Positions 1 through 15,200 of a DNA stretch of 64,000 nt are shown one piece after another. The translations under genes were made by a program, and so were the position numbers. The notes under the pieces are model-generated. The model worked only from the letters and a program-made list of their open reading frames with translations. It searched no databases and was not told the origin of the DNA. The DNA is from Molossus alvarezi (lineage: Eukaryota; Chordata; Mammalia; Chiroptera; Molossidae): NCBI GenBank assembly GCA_037176705.1, contig CM073886.1, positions 87,207,501 to 87,271,500 on the forward strand, given 5' to 3'. The stretch's first letter is position 1. Each line of letters starts with the position of its first letter.

Positions 1-157
1 ACATTGATATGAGAGAGATACATCAGTCGGCTGCCTCCTGCACGTCCCCTACTGGGGATCGAGCCCAAAACCCCTGCATGTGCCCTGACTGGGAATCGAA
101 CCAGGACCTCTCAGTCCATGGGATGATGCTCAATCCACTGAGCCACACCGGCTGGGC
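1..157 (-). mobile_element. VES SINE, AATAAA form, cut by window edge
   Basis: Head ends at GGCTGGGC (157). The 3' part lies beyond position 1. Confidence 0.9.
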
Positions 158-344
158 AGGACTTTTATTTCAATAATGGTAGGCTAGGTTATTTGAACCA
201 ACCTTCTCTCCTACCACTGAACTTAGAAAATGCCAATAAAATGTTTAAAATATCTCCTTGAAAGTCTCAAAATGCTGACAAGTTAATAAAGAACTGCCTG
301 GCCAAAACCCAAGGGAAAAGCACAAACCAGAGAAGTAAAGCTGA

Positions 345-620
345 ACCCTAGAGCGCTGAAGCCACGTTTGCCGTGAGAGTTCTGTCATTCTGCGCACATT
401 TGGACTTCTCTTTTGGTCTCACAGGACGAGAGATGTCAAAGCGCAGCATGGCTAAGAAACAGACTAGGTTGATTATGAACTCTATAATAGAGTGTATAGC
501 TTTTGTACCTTTTTGCAGGAATGTGACTTTCTGTAACCATGAGATGTATGTTATTAAACTTTTTATAAAAGTTAATATTTTGCATAATAAACAGTTTTTA
601 AACAAAAAAAAGAAACAGGC
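345..620 (+). pseudogene. Possible retrocopy of an mRNA 3' end
   Basis: A 3'-UTR-like stretch ending AAAGTTAATATTTTGCATAA TAAACAG, i.e. AATAAA followed 13 bases later by an A-rich run (AAACAAAAAAAAGAAA). That is the layout of a processed mRNA end. The parent gene was not recognised and no clear target duplication was seen. The open frames on both strands here are probably chance. Confidence 0.35.
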
Positions 621-861
621 TAAGTGACAAGGGACATGAGAGGTTGTGTCAACCACATCTCCCCTTTTACAGAGAATAAGATGTGACGTTCCTCAAACCA
701 TGTCTTCTCTCTGTCTACTACTGTACACTACACCTGTTGTCCGGAAGGGACCCTACTCTTATTGAGGATTCTGAAGGATGTGAGGGCCTGGCACACAGCA
801 AATTCTCAATGAATACAGGTTGACTGTGGAAGTAGATACATAGCAAGGTTTATGTTTCATT

Positions 862-1125
862 TTTATTTTTTATTTATTTATTTTTCTTAATTCTCACCCA
901 AGGATATTTTTCCATTGAGTTTTTTAGATAGAGTGGAAGGTAGGGAGGGAGGAAGAGAAACACTGATGAGAGAGAGATACATCGATTGGTTGCCTCCCAC
1001 ACCACCCTGACCTGGGCCGGAAATTGAACCTGCAACCCAGGTACATGCCCTTGACCGAGAATTGAACCTTCAACCCTTTGGTCCTCGGGCCTACACTCTA
1101 ACCACTGAGCCAAACTGGCCAGGGC
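862..1125 (-). mobile_element. VES SINE, long form
   Basis: Flanked by TTTCATTTTTA-type duplications (left near 855, right near 1,131). Confidence 0.9.
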
Positions 1126-1577
1126 TTTTGTTTCATTTTTAATTGCTAAATCTCTTTTTCATAATTTGGGCAAAGGTTAGGTTTGGTTTCACTTTAGAAT
1201 CCATGGCTATAGCATGACTAACCATAGAGACTGAGGTGCTGAGAAAATGAAAATTCATTGAGCTGTACACTTACGACTTGTATACTTTTCTGTATGTGTA
1301 ATAATGTTCAGTTTTTTCAATACTGTAAAAAGAAGTACATGGAAAGCATGTGGCCAGGTGTCTGGAGCACTGGGTGTCAAGAACACAGAGCTGAGGACTT
1401 GCATAGTCTCAAATAGGACATCTTTTACTTCCAAACCTAACCAGGATGAACCTAAATCGATAGGACATAAGAGGGAGCTAAGACAGCGAAAGTGAGAAAG
1501 AGGGTTGAACATTTTTAGGGAGACAGAAGTTGTTATAGACATGAGTGATATCAGTGGCTTTCATGCAAGCTGAAACT

Positions 1578-1751
1578 TTTTTTTTTTAATCCTCACCTGA
1601 GGACATGTTTATTGATTTTAGAGGGAGAAAGAGAGACAGAGAGGGAACTACTGATCGGTTGCCTCCCATACGCGCTTCCACTCGGGATTGAACCCAAAAC
1701 CTTTGGATGTACAGAAAAACGTTCCAACCAACTGAGCCACCCAGCCAGGGC
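1578..1751 (-). mobile_element. VES SINE, shortened, beside a NAIP donor
   Basis: Duplications AAGCTGAAAC (1,568) and AAGCTGAGAC (1,752). The head is about 31 bases downstream of the donor of the exon at 1,784. Internal part reduced to about 175 bases. Confidence 0.9.
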
Positions 1752-1783
1752 AAGCTGAGACATTTTATCTGCGGGTAACTTAC

Positions 1784-1948
1784 CAATTTCCATTACGCTG
1801 TCATCATTTAAAGTTTGGAAAAATGAGAGAACGCGGAGACATCGAAGATGCTGACACTGCTGGATGATCAGTTTGGCCACTTGATGAATCCCATCCCCAG
1901 TAGGAAGGATCAATTCTTCCAGGTTACTAAGAGAACCTAAAGTATAGG
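1784..1948 (-). CDS. NAIP: NAIP LRR exon, last one inside the window
   Basis: 165 bases encoding [20 protein letters not shown] then [20 protein letters not shown] and [15 protein letters not shown]. Acceptor CCTGATAG|CCTATA, donor AAATTG|GTAAGT. The remaining C-terminal LRR exons were not found between 1 and 1,783 and must lie to the left. A VES SINE head begins about 31 bases past the donor. Confidence 0.95.
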
Positions 1949-4900
1949 CTATCAGGAGACACACACAAAAAGCTCTTTTTTGTACCGTGTTCCCCCAAAA
2001 TGGTCTCTAGCCTTAAAATCATGCATAGCCCAGGAGGCCACATGCAGTACACTGTTCCTCTTCCACTCCAAGGACAAGTGAAAGTCAGCCTGCACCCAGA
2101 TCGTCATTGCTGCTTCCAGACAACCATTTTGTTCACCCTCCCCACTCAATCCTTTCTGCACTGCATTCCAGAGTACCTATCACATATCCATCTCCTCTTT
2201 TATTTTATTTTATTTATTTATTTATTTATTTATTTTTATCCTCACCCAAGGACATTTTTCCATTTTTTGTTCAGGTAGAGTGGGGGGTGGGGGGAGAGGA
2301 ACAGAGAGAGAGAGAGAGAAACATCGATGTGAAAGGGACACATCGAGTGGCTGCCACCCACACAACCGACCAGGGCCGGGGACAAACTGCAACCGAGGTA
2401 TGTGCCCTTAGCGGGAACCGAACCCGGGTCTCTCAGGACCGCAGGCCGACGCTCTAACTGCTGAGCCAAACCGGCCAGGGCTATTTATTTATTTTTTATC
2501 CTCACCCGAGGATATTTTTCCATTTTTTGTACAGATAGAGTGGGAGGGAGAGAGAGGAACAGAGAGAGAGAGAGAAACATCGACGTGAAGGGACACATCG
2601 AGTGGCTGCCACCTGCACAACCAACTAGGGCCGGGGACAAACTGCAACAGAAGTACTGCCCTTAGTGGGAACCGAACCCGGGTCTCTCCGGACCGCAGGC
2701 CGACGCTCTAACCGCTGAGCCAAACTGGCCAGGGCCATCTCCTCTTTTAGACTGAAGCTTCTACTGGCGTCCTGGATACTCTCCCGGCTCCTCAAGGCCT
2801 TCGCCGCTTCCTTCCGGTCACACCTGCTCTTATCTCTGATTCTCCCTCTGCCGCAGCACTGAAGCCTCACAATCCTCCACTCTATCTTTCCTTCACTTTG
2901 ATTCCTCCTTAGCATGGTACATTATGGATCACTTGATCCCTAGAAAGTCCTCTACTTCTGAGGCCTCACACCTGGAAATGTTTTGAACACTTCCTACCAC
3001 AGAATAGTGTTCCAGGCCTTGGCCGGGGGGCTCAGCTGATTGGAGCGTCATCCTGTGCACCAAAAGGGGGCAGATTCAAATCTCCATCAGGGCTCATACC
3101 TGGGTTGCGGGTTCAATCCCAGGTCAGAGAATACGGGAGGCAACCAATCAATGTTTCTCTCTCTCTAAAATCAATGAGAAGCATATCCTCAGGTGAAGAT
3201 TTAAAAAGAAAAAAACAGTGTTCCAGGCTTATCTTTTACTTTCTCTGTCCCAGTTCTTACATCAGTCATTTCTCCAAGAACTTTGGTTCCTTTTAGGGAG
3301 GCCAATATTTAGAAGTCAAGATGTGGTGTGCTCATTGCTATTCAGATGCTTTCTAGCCTTTCAGTTAACTAAGCTTAGAAATGTATGTTTGTATTTGTGT
3401 ATAGAGATATATAGATAAATGGATATCTATATCTGTGTGTTCATTGATCTGTTTATCTATGTGAACGGGTTAAAAACCATGAGTTTAGCCCTGGCCAGTT
3501 TGGCTCAGCAGTTGGAGCACTGGCCTGCAGACCAGAGCGTCCTGGGTTCGGTTCCTGCTAGGGGCATGTACCAAAAAACAAAACAAAATATGAGTTTTGC
3601 CAATATTTCCAATACTAATTTAATCTCAAAGTTCTTTCTAACCTACCCTTTCAATATTTATAAATTCCTTCTCTAACAGTGAGGAAACTTGGCTCTCATT
3701 ATACTCGATGTATTTGCTTAATCAACCTGATTTATATACCAGGCACTTTCTTGATCCCTGATACTACTGCATCTGCCCCTTCAGCCCTCCTGCTCCTCCC
3801 CCACCCACACGGCTGCCTCCGAAGGAAGGAAAGAAGACGAGGAGACCCAGGTGATTCTTAAGCATGCTCAAGTTTAAAAGGCACTAACTGCTCCACATTC
3901 CATGTCTTTACTGACTCACCTTATGTTTTCCTGAATTAAAAATGAGACATAAGCTATGGCCAGTTTGGGTCAGCGGTTGGAGCTTAGGCCCGCGGACCAG
4001 AGAGACCCAGGTTTGGTTCCCGCTCAGGGCACGTACCTCCACTGCAGTTTGTCCCCTGGCCCCAGTTGGGGTCATGTGGGTGGCAGCCACTCAATGTGTC
4101 TCTCTCGCATCCATGTTTCTCTCTGTCTTCCTCCTTCTCTCCCTCCCACTCTATCTGAAGATAAATGCAAAAATGTCCTCGGGTGAGGATTTAAAACAAA
4201 AGAGAAAGACATAAGCCCCAAATGGAGTTGCTTATGCTAAACCTAATGTCACCAAAGCAAGACTTAGTTGTTCAGCTCTCCCAGAAATGGAATCTTAAAC
4301 CAGTCAGGAATCACCTGCTCAGCACTAGTTAGTTAATCTGCCTTATAGAACCCTGCCATCCCCTAAAGGAAATTAACCTTGCAATCACCAACCAGTGTTT
4401 TTGCCTAGTATAATTTCCTTGTTCCTGCTCCCTTCTGCCAAATCATTCTGTATAGCTCCTCAGAACTCCTTTCTATCTGCTAAACGGGATTCTGCCTAAT
4501 TCAAATCCATTTTTACTCAAATAAAAAATGTTTTAATATGTCTCACTTTATCTTTTACTTCCAATGGGCATACGTTATTTTTGTAATCACAAAAAAAATG
4601 AATAAGTATTTAAGTACTTTCTATACAGCTTGTCATTTTGTTCAACCTGGGTTTTCACATACTGAGTTTGTTAACCTTAAAAGAGAGTTTTACCTATATC
4701 CCAGAAACTTTGAAAACAACACAAACGGAACATGTTTGGAATGGGTACCTGCCGATGAAATTGCGTAGTGCCATAGCAACCGACGACGTATTCTAAGAAA
4801 TAAGGCGCTGAGACCATGCAAAGCATTTGAGAGTAGAAGCTGAGCAGCACTCTCCCCTTCGTCCTAATTAGCTAAGGCAGTTAATACATATCACGATGTG

Positions 4901-7900
4901 TTGTAGCTAATGCAAGATAGAAGAAGGATTGGGGGGAGGGGAGTGAAGAATGGGTAAAAGGCACAGTTTTGTCAACATACCAAATTTTTCAGATATTTCC
5001 TTATCCGGAAATTGCTGGTGTTGAAGATTTAATATCTTCAGAGATATAAAATTTGGCAAAATGGTGACTATAAAAGGAAAATAAAATCTAGTTATTTAAG
5101 CTGCAACTCTTATACCAAAAAAGTAACGTGTTTAAAGAATATTTTTAAAGTGATAGAAAATAATACAATAATTCAGATAGAATTCATTAGTATGACTAGA
5201 TAAATCTTTACTCAGGAAATAATTTTGATAAGTAGAGATATTTAAACTACAAGCACATAGAACTCATTTGATAACTTGTTTAAGATCACATATCTATTAC
5301 AATAGTTCTTTGACATCAATTACATGGTTAAAATTTGACTCTTTTTAAAAAGTGCTTACTTAACATGGCTGTCCACAGAAGCATCTTAAACCAAAACTTT
5401 ACAATTGTAGCTCTTACCAAATGGGATGGCTTTAAAAAATGCTCCAGAAAACTTAATTTCTTTGAGTTTCTTGCAGGAAGCAAGTACAGTCATGAGAGAC
5501 TCAAAATCCGAAAAGAAATTACATTGCAGGTGGAAAACCTGAAGATTTGGGGAATTCTGAATTAATCTGACTGTAAAATATAAAATATTTAAGAAATTAG
5601 GCAAGATTGCACATTTTTATCAAGATTAGCCACATAATTTGTTATGTTGGTTTAACAATATTGAGTTAAAACAAAGCACTACAGTGTAATGATCCAAGAA
5701 TCACCCCACTCTGGGCTTAGGTTCAGGTTCTTCAACTAAGTAGTCAGCTGTGTGAACTTGGACATGTAGTTACTGAGCCTCTCGGCATCAGTTTTCTGTA
5801 AAATAAGGGTATTGACTTGGCAAAGTCTCCTTCAGCTTTAACATCCTAATGTTTCTGAGTTTGTACATGACATTTACACAATAGGAATATTATACAAAGA
5901 AACAAAAGTAGTACCAACTCTGAAACAAAATCTAAATTTGATGCAAAAATTGCCAACAAATGTACAAAAACAACTACTTCAGGCTTCAGCTCTGAATACT
6001 TCTGCCTGCAGTTCTGCATGTCAGTTCCATAGAGATTTACATTTCCTCGGTCCTACTGTTCTGTCTTTACTAAAATAAGGAATTGGTGACACCTGTCATT
6101 TCGCTAAGTGATGTATGTAAGAAAGGTGTCCGTTAACCATGAGGCTGGTGGGAAGAACGGAAATGCTTCCGTTGCTGCCTTTCAGCATATTGCCTTCCAC
6201 CTAATCCGGCAGATCTGTCACTTCAAAACAAAATAAAAGAACTCTTTCAGTTATTTTGGAGAGACAGTATACCAATGGTTAAAGCTCAGACTTAGTAGTA
6301 ATCAGAATCCCTGTGTTTGAATCACGGGTCTACCATTTCCTTAGCTGGGTGACCTTGAGCAAATGAAGGTCTTTATACCTCAATTTCCCAGCTGTAAATA
6401 ATAGTACCTTACCTCATAGAATGGGTATGAAGGTTAATATTTGTAAGGTGCTTTAACAATCCCTAGCACGTAGTAAGGGCTCAATAATTACAAATAGCTC
6501 TCTGCTCTTAATGAGAAAGTGCTATTCCCACTTTACCATGGATACAGGCTTCACTCATAGATCCACAGAAGCTTTAACACTTAAATGAATCATTTGCCAA
6601 GTAGCTCTACCAAATGATGTGAAAACAAATAAACCAAAGTGCCATCCTTACCTAGTTTGGAAGGAGCATACTCAGAGGAAATTTGGATCAATAATTTCTC
6701 CATATGGTGGAGATTTAGGAATTCTTCAGGAATAACTGAAAAAACATTCTGTCTGTCCATATTCACAGATAATTCTTTCAGACACAGGAACTTGTCCAAA
6801 TTAGGAAAGAGTTGATCTAGAAAGCAGCACACAGTTTTCCATTATTAAGGTAAAGAGTTCCAAGTGGAAAATTTGAAACTGTTATTTTGATTCATCAAGC
6901 TATTTTTACATGAAAACTTTCACATACTGTCATGGGAGGAAAACGTGTTTCGGCCCCTGCCGCCTGCCCTGTCACTAGTGGGAATGGGGTCCTTTTGATA
7001 AACCGAGAAAAGGACATTTCTGAGACTGGCACTGGAGGATGCGACATAATACAAAGCTTTATTTCTGTGGAATAACATCCCTGGGTTTCCAAAGTCCCAT
7101 TTCCCTTAGTCCAGTCATAGAAGAGTAACTGGAGTTTTAGTAGGGCTAAAATCAGAGCCAGCACCTGACTGGTGTGGCTCAGTGGATTGAACATCATCCC
7201 AAGAACTGAGAGGTCCTGGTTCGATTCCCTGTCAGGGCACATGCCCAGGTTGTGGGCCAAATCCCCAGTGTGGGCATGCAGGAGGTGGCCAATCGACGTT
7301 CTCTGTCATCCATGTTTCTATCTCTCCCTCTCCCTTCCTCTCTCTCTAAAATCAATAAAAAAAAAAAAATTTTAATGGGCAAAGGACTTAATAGACATGC
7401 CTTCCAAAAAAAGGCACAACAAACCAATAAATAAGCACATGAAAATATGCTTAAATCATTATTTCATTAGAGAAATGCAAATCAAACTCACAATGAAATA
7501 CCACTTCACACTTACTAGGACGCCTGTATGATTTTTGTAAAAAACAAGCATTGATGGGGATGTGGAAAAATTGGAGCCCTCCCCTGCCTCATACATTGTT
7601 CGTGGAAATGCAAAACTATGTAGCCACTGTGGAAAACAGTTTGGCGATTCCTCAAAAATTACATAAAATTACTACTATTAATATGATGCAGTAGTCCCAC
7701 TTCTATAAGAATTGAAAGAAGGGTTTCAAAGAGATATTTGTACACCCATGTTCATAACAGCATTACTTACAGTAGCCAGAAGAAACACAAGTGTCCATCA
7801 ACAGATGAATGGATAAACATCTGAGATACACACACACACACATGATACGCATACATACATACCTACATGATATATATACATATACACAATGGACTATTAT

Positions 7901-10900
7901 TAATCTATAAAAGGAATGAAGTTCTGACTCATGCTACAACATGGATGAACCCTGAACACGTGCTAAGTGAAATAAGCCAGACACAAAAGGACATGATATC
8001 GTATGATTCCACTTATATAAATATCTAGACTAGACAAATTCATAGAGACATAAGGTAGAATAGACATTATCAGCAGCATGGAAGAAGAAGGAGTTATTTA
8101 ATAGGTACAGAGTTTTTGTTTGGGATGATGAAAAGTTTCTGGAAATAGATAGCGGTGATGGTTGCACAACATTGTAAATGTACATAATGCCACTGAATTG
8201 TAGACATAAATGGTTACAATTGTACATTTTATATATAGTTTACTATAATAAGAGAAATATTGAAAATACCAAGCAAAATTATTTTTTTAATTTCTCCCTC
8301 TCCATTGATTCTAGAGATAGAGGGAGGGAGAAGGAGAGAGAGACAGAAACATTGATGAGAGAGAACATCGACCGGCCCCTCCTGCATGCCCTCCACTGGG
8401 GACCAGGCACACAACCTGGGCATGAGCCCCAACCAGGAATCGAACTGGCACCCACCCAGTGCATGGGTCAGCACTCAACCCCTGAGCCACACCAGCAGGG
8501 TGAGCAAGCAAAATATTATGATAAATAACCCACAGATCCAAAAATGTTCAGTGACCTTCAAGTAAGATAAATACAAAGCAAAGCACACCTAGGCATATAA
8601 CAAACTGTTGAAAAACCAAAGCCATACTAGCAAAAATTATAAAGTGAAAAACACAAATAGTATTTGCACAAATATAGAAAAACACAAGTACCTAGGAATA
8701 AATTTAATGAAAGAAATATAAAGTCTACACTAAAAACTTGCAAACGTTACTTGAAAGTGAAAAGACACGAATAAATGGGAGCTATTATTTCCCAGTAATT
8801 TATTTCCCAGCGAGTACAGGACAGGCCCCTCCTCCCATTTAGCAGGTAGGTGAGGGTGATCCTCAAGCATCTTCTTTACCATCAGATCATTATTTTACTA
8901 ATAAGTAATTTGTATCTATTAATATTTTATTATTTTTATCCGAGTTGCTTGAAATTAGTTAATTTTTACCTGAATTGTTTGAAAAGCATTCTACTTAGAG
9001 GCCTTTCACTAATTCATACTACTGACAAAAATAAATTACTGAAGGTGTATTTTATGTCTTTTCTATCAGCAAGCATTTGTGGTCTCAAGCGTTCAGAAAT
9101 TTAATCCACCTAAAACTAAGAGTGAGCAAATCAAGTTACCATCTGAATCGCCAGCTAATACATCTTCAGGTATATACCTTGTATCTGGGTTGTTCCTGAG
9201 ACTTCGAGAGATCCCAGGGAAGGCAGGTTGAGAAGCAATTCCTGTTCCACTGCATTCAGCTCAAATTCACTTATGGAGCACTTGGTGAAAGAAGCCTTAT
9301 ACTGCTCAAAAGCTGGGCGAAGGCTTTCAATAAAGCCCCTGCTGTTCATTAAATGAAGTTCGATGTGCTGTGAAGCTGAGAAAACTTCCATTAGAACCCT
9401 GAGCATCTCTTGGTCCACACCATCCATAGAAGTAACATGCACTTCCAGAAGGGGAATCTTGTACTGCTTCGGAGAATGTTTCCAGTAGCCAGTGCTGATG
9501 TCTGGTGGTGCTCTGAGTTCCATATTCATAAACATCCTCATATTTTCCTGTTTTTCTGCTAAATTCCGCTCCCATTTCATCATATCTTCAAAGGCAGAAG
9601 CACAGTCCTCATGTATGGTTGGTACCTGTGATTTGTCCCAACATCTTTCCAGGACTGAACTAACTGGGATGGGTAACCTGGTTTCTATTTTTCCTCTTAT
9701 GGAGACGTGGATGCTCTTCAACAACAACAGGCTTTCTGGATGGTCAAAAAAATACTGTGAGTTAAGCGTATCCAAAGTCAGAGTTCTGCCTTGAAGGAAT
9801 TGCAAAATAAGTGGAGAACATGCCTCAACAGTGTTGCTTTGATAAGCAATGTTTATGGCTAGAGCCAGTAAATGTTTTGAAACCAGTAAAAAGTAATGTT
9901 CTGGAGATAGTTGCCCCAAAATCCTATATAAGTCCCCCATGTCCAAAACTTGTGAATCGTGCTTTAGATTGTCATGTGGCTCATATATATTCCCCAATGA
10001 CTCTTCATCATCCAACAAATGAAGCAAATGAGATACAATTTTTGGCCCAGCCTTTGTTAAAGGGTAGCAGGAGATGTACTTCAAAAAATTTTTATGGGGA
10101 CTTATAACCATCATGGATGACTGGATTTGTTTCAAATAATAAAGTCCCAAATCTTGATCTTCTTTCCTATCTGAATCCAGGAGTACCATCAGCCTCATCC
10201 CAGCAAGAAATTCTTGGAATGTAGGATCTAAAAACTTATAGACTGGTCTCAGTCTCTGGGCTGTGAATTTACTCATCAGGCACATGGTTAGATCTTCATC
10301 TTCATTAACCCCTGCTTCTATAAGGTCATCATCACTGAACTCAAAGCAGGATGAGAAAAACCCCTTCAAGGCTAGCTCACCACAGGAGGACACAGTTGCT
10401 TTGAGAAGTTCAGCTGAAGTTTTATGCTTTAAGGAAAGGCATTCCATATAGGACTTGAAAACAGACACATCATCATAGGACTGGTCAAAAGGGTTTTGAA
10501 ACCAACTAGCACAGACTGCTGCTACGAAGAGCGGAGTTTTCTGAATTCCCAGCAAATTTGCATTTACTCTAAAGTGAATCATAAACTTTCTCAGACGGGT
10601 CAAATGATGAGAAAAGAGCCTCTTTAATATGTAGATAGTATTATAGAAGGGAAACACTTTGATCTCTAGAATTGTATCTAGGTATCGGCGGATGTCCCTA
10701 GCCCTGTTTGTATGGACAGCAATCAATAAACAGGTCTTTGATGAGTGGCTTTTTTGAATCAGTTTTTTTATGACTTGAGGGACTGAGCACACTTCTCTGT
10801 AGTCATCCAAAAGGAATAACACCTGATTCTTTAACTGCTGGATGATGGTCCTCATGCACGTTTCAGTAACAGATCCCTCTGTTCCTAAGAGTTGGTCACA

Positions 10901-12248
10901 AATGATGTTGGCCAGCCCCTGGTCCAGTGTGGTAGAACTAAGGGACAGATAGAAGACCAGCTGGAACCTGTTTAACAAGGGACAGCATCCTGATGCCCAC
11001 AGAAGAGCTATTTTCTTCAGGAGGACTGTCTTTCCACTACCAGCTTCACCCTCCACACACATGATCGAGTTCAAGTTGGCAAAGACATCAGACAATAGCA
11101 CGGGCTTTTGCACAGGGCTGCTGATGTGTTTTGAAGCAAGGGACAGGTCACAGTTCAGCAGTTCTGTGGCTAGACAGGAAGAGACCTCAAGCAAACACAT
11201 GCGGCGGAAATTGGCATCGGTGTAGGCTTCTCTCAGTTGCTGGTTCAGATTCTTTGCCTCCCGAAACCACTGGGCCTCACTCTGGGCCGCCTCTGTGGAG
11301 AGAAGAAAGGAGGGACAATTACAAATCCACTCTCTTTTAAAATCCCCTACATATACATATACGTACACATGTATGTAATGTACTTCAAAATCCTTACCTG
11401 GCACTTGAGAACTAACTGCTGCTGAACCTTCAAGATTGCTTTCATTTGTGGTTTCCTTTGAAAATAAAATCCTCTAGTAAATCAAAATTTGTATAAGAGG
11501 GTGAGGCATCATGTTACAGTTGGGGACCACACATCATCTCAACACAGCCTGTCCTCAAATAAGTATGCCAATGGAAGGGAAGAGTGTTACAAAGACGGAA
11601 TTAGGCCTGATCTGCAAACATCTGCATGTGTGTGCTCCTAGGGGGACCATGGGCGAGTCAAGCAGTGTCTCACTGTCCGGTAATCAGAATCAGCATCGAG
11701 AGCAAGATGGCCCTCCGAAAATCACCAGAGACAGCTGTTGACCTTAGTTATTAACATGTTTCACATTATATACCTGGGGTGTAGGAAGGATATTTTTCTT
11801 CCTTACAAAATAAGCTATTTAAATATCGCCAAGCTTTTTTTCTTCAATTTCATTTTTCAGCTCACAAATATAAACTTGAATCAAATGACTAGCCAGTGCC
11901 CTGGCCGGTTTGACTCAGCAGTTAGAATGTTGGCCTGCCAACTGAGGGGTCACGGGTTTGATTCCCGGTCAAGGGCATGTACCTAGGTTGCAGGTTCGAT
12001 CCCTGGCCCCAGTCAGGGTTGTGCAGGAGGCAACCAATCGATGTGTCTTGCTCACATTGGTATTTTCTTTCTTTCTCTCTCCCTTCCCCCTCTCCCTCCC
12101 CCTCTCCCCTGCCCCTCTCTCTCTTCCACTCTATCTAAAAATCAATGGAACAATTGAGGATTAACAAACAAAAAGAATAGCCAGTTACATTTTATTTCTG
12201 TGGGATGAAAAATGTAATATACCTAACATACAGCCTCAAATAAGGCGC

Positions 12249-12282
<34 letters not shown>

Positions 12283-15200
12283 TTGGTAATGGCTTATATC
12301 TCAGAGAACTATGAGGAATTTCTCAGTTTTAAGGGGATAAATCTATTATCTGGGTTTATGATTTGGCAGGTCATTTGCTTTTGTAAAAGAAACATCTTTT
12401 CAGCACTGCTTGGTTTGGCTGAATGGTTAAAGCATTGGCCTGTGGACCAAGAAGTTGCAGGTTCAATTTCAGTCAAGGGCACGTACCTCGGTTGCAGTTC
12501 AATCCCTGGCCCTTGGTTAGGGTTGTTTGGGAGGCAACCAATCAATTTGTCTTTCTCATTGGTGTTTCTCTTTCTCTCCCTCCCTTCCTCCCACTCTATC
12601 TGAAAATCAATGGGAAAATAGCCTCTAAGTCTAAAAGAGTCTGGGCCCCAAAGTAGAAGGGATTGACTACATTTAATGTAGCTGGGTATTATGTCTTACA
12701 TGTTTGCTGTAGTATCCCCATCTGCCGCAAACACATCATAGATGCTTAATAGATATTTGTAGTATTTATTTATTTAAGATAAGCAGTTGCTGTTCAAAAA
12801 CAGGTTTCAATCATGTACTGCTAAAATAAAAAGATGGCGTTGTTCATTACCGTAAGTTCAGAGAGTTCATCGTGGCTCTGTAGGTCTGCAGTCACTTCTG
12901 CAGAGGCCTTCATATTTAGGAGAAACTGACAACTAAGCACAAACGTTGAAAAGCATGAAATTAGTTATAGGCAAGAAAGTGTTTGTATTAGGTTTCTAAA
13001 AATACTGTTAGAGTTTTAATGAAAAAAATTAAATATAAGATTGACACGTCTAGTGATTTGTTCCATCAGTGTCATTATCAAGCAAGCAAGATATTTAGAC
13101 TGTGGCTCTCGGCAATATAAATATAAATGGTTTATAAAATAATGACAGGGATAATATTCAAATGTGAAACCAACTAAAATGAACCTAAAAAATAAAAAAT
13201 GCAGAATAAAGCCCTGGCTGGTATGGCTCAGTTGGTTGGACCGTCATCCTGTACACCAAAAGATGGGTTTGATTCCTGGTCAGGGCACATACCCAAGTTG
13301 TGGGTTCAATCCCCAGTTGGGGTGTGGGGGGGGCAGCCAATCAATGTTTTTCTCTCTCTCTCCCTCTTCTGCTCTTTTTCTTCTCCCCTTCCTCTCTATA
13401 AAATCAATTAAAAATTTAATTTAAAAATAGAGAAGAGCCCTGGCCAAATTTGCTCAGCGGTTAGAGCATTGGCCCGCAGACCAGAGAATCCCAGATTTGG
13501 TTCCCACTAAGGGCACGCACCTCGGTTGTAGTTTGTCCCTGGCTCCGGTTGGGCCATGTGGGTGGCAACCAGTAGATGTGTCTCCCTCACATCGATGTTT
13601 CTCTCTCTCTCTTCCTCCCTCTCTCCCTCCTGCTCTATCTGAAGATAAATGCAAAAATGTCCTTGGTGAGGATAAATAAATAAATAAATAATAGAGAAGA
13701 GCCCTGGCCAGTGTGGCTCCGTTGGTTGAGCGTCATCCCACGCACCAAAATGTCACCCGTTTGATTCCCAATCAGGGAATGATCCTCAGAAAGGGGCATG
13801 CAGGAGGCAGCTGATCGATGTTTCTCTCTCAAATTGATGTTTCTCTCTCTCCCTCTCCCTCTCCATTCCTCTCTTTCTAAACAACATCAATAAAAGAAAT
13901 AATAAAGAAAACTTCATTTATGGATTCTGCAACAACAAAAAAACACAAACACAAGACAGTAGAAAAACTGGTGAAATCCAAATAAAGTCTGGAGTTGATA
14001 GTAATGTACAAATGTTGGTTTCTTAATCTTGACAGATGTACCATGGTAATGTAAAAGATGTTAGTATTAGCGGAAACTGGGTGTGGGGATATAGGAATTC
14101 TGTATTATCTTTGTACCTTTTCTCTAAATCTAAAATTATTCCCTAATAAAAGGTTTGGTTTTTTTTTTAAACCCCATCAACATGAAGCCCTGGCCGGTTT
14201 GGCTCAGCGGTTGGAGCGTTGGCCTGTGGACCAGAGATTCCCGGGTTCAGTTCCCACTAGGGGCACGTAACAAACAAACAAACAAAAAACTCCATCAATA
14301 TGAAGACTAAAGAATGGCCACAAACATTCTCTCTAAAAACTTTTTGCCAGTCATCACAAAACTGAGACATAAGTACTCTCTAAACTCAGGTATAACGTCT
14401 GCCTGAAGAACCAATGGAGAAAATCCTAAAGAGCTCTGCCCCAAATAATTCACTTGGATTGGTGAGAATTATAAATGTGCGTAGGTAAATGAGAAAACTC
14501 TGAACAACCAATTGGCGTGGGCTCATTTTCATGCTGCAAAATCACAGAAAACCAGGAGAAAAAGCAAGAGGACACTCATTTCTATTTTCCTAGATGGTTT
14601 AGAGATGAGTCTAGGATTAGCAGGGTAGCTGTAGGTAAGCAGCAAGTAGGACTTAAAATATTTCTGTCCAAGGTTGCTATGTAGATAGACCCATCAAGAA
14701 AGGTAAATTATAGCCCTTGCTGGTTTGGCTCAGCGGTTTGAACGTTGGCACTTGGACCAAAGAGTCATGGGTTCAATTCTGGTCAAGGGCATGTACCTCG
14801 GTTGCAGTTCAAACCCTGGCCCTGGTCAAGGTCGTGCAGGAGGCAACCAGTGGATGTTTCTCACTCTCTCCCCTCACCCCACTCTATTTGAAGATAAATG
14901 GAAAAATATCCTTGGGTGAGGATTAAAAAAAAAAAGAAAGGTAAATTATAGACTTTTATACAAACAAAGCCAATACATTTAGTTGCCAGCACACCTGCAC
15001 TACAAGAAATGTTCAAGGACGGTCTTCAGTTTTAAAAAAAAATTATAACAGAAGGAACTCCACTTGGTTCCACCCAAAGGAATGAAGAGTACCAGGGATG
15101 GTGACCAAGTGTGTAAATATGTATGAAAGTAAAATATATGATAAAAACAGCACAAAGGATAGGAGGGGAGAACTAGAAGTATACTGTTACATAATTTATA

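Noticed and set aside
2204..2735. CRISPR-like or satellite array from regularly repeated blocks
   Set aside because: The repeats are dispersed SINEs with individual TSDs, A-tails and irregular spacing.
9492..10451. Plus-strand ORFs inside the NAIP NACHT exon
   Set aside because: They are shadows of the minus-strand coding exon.
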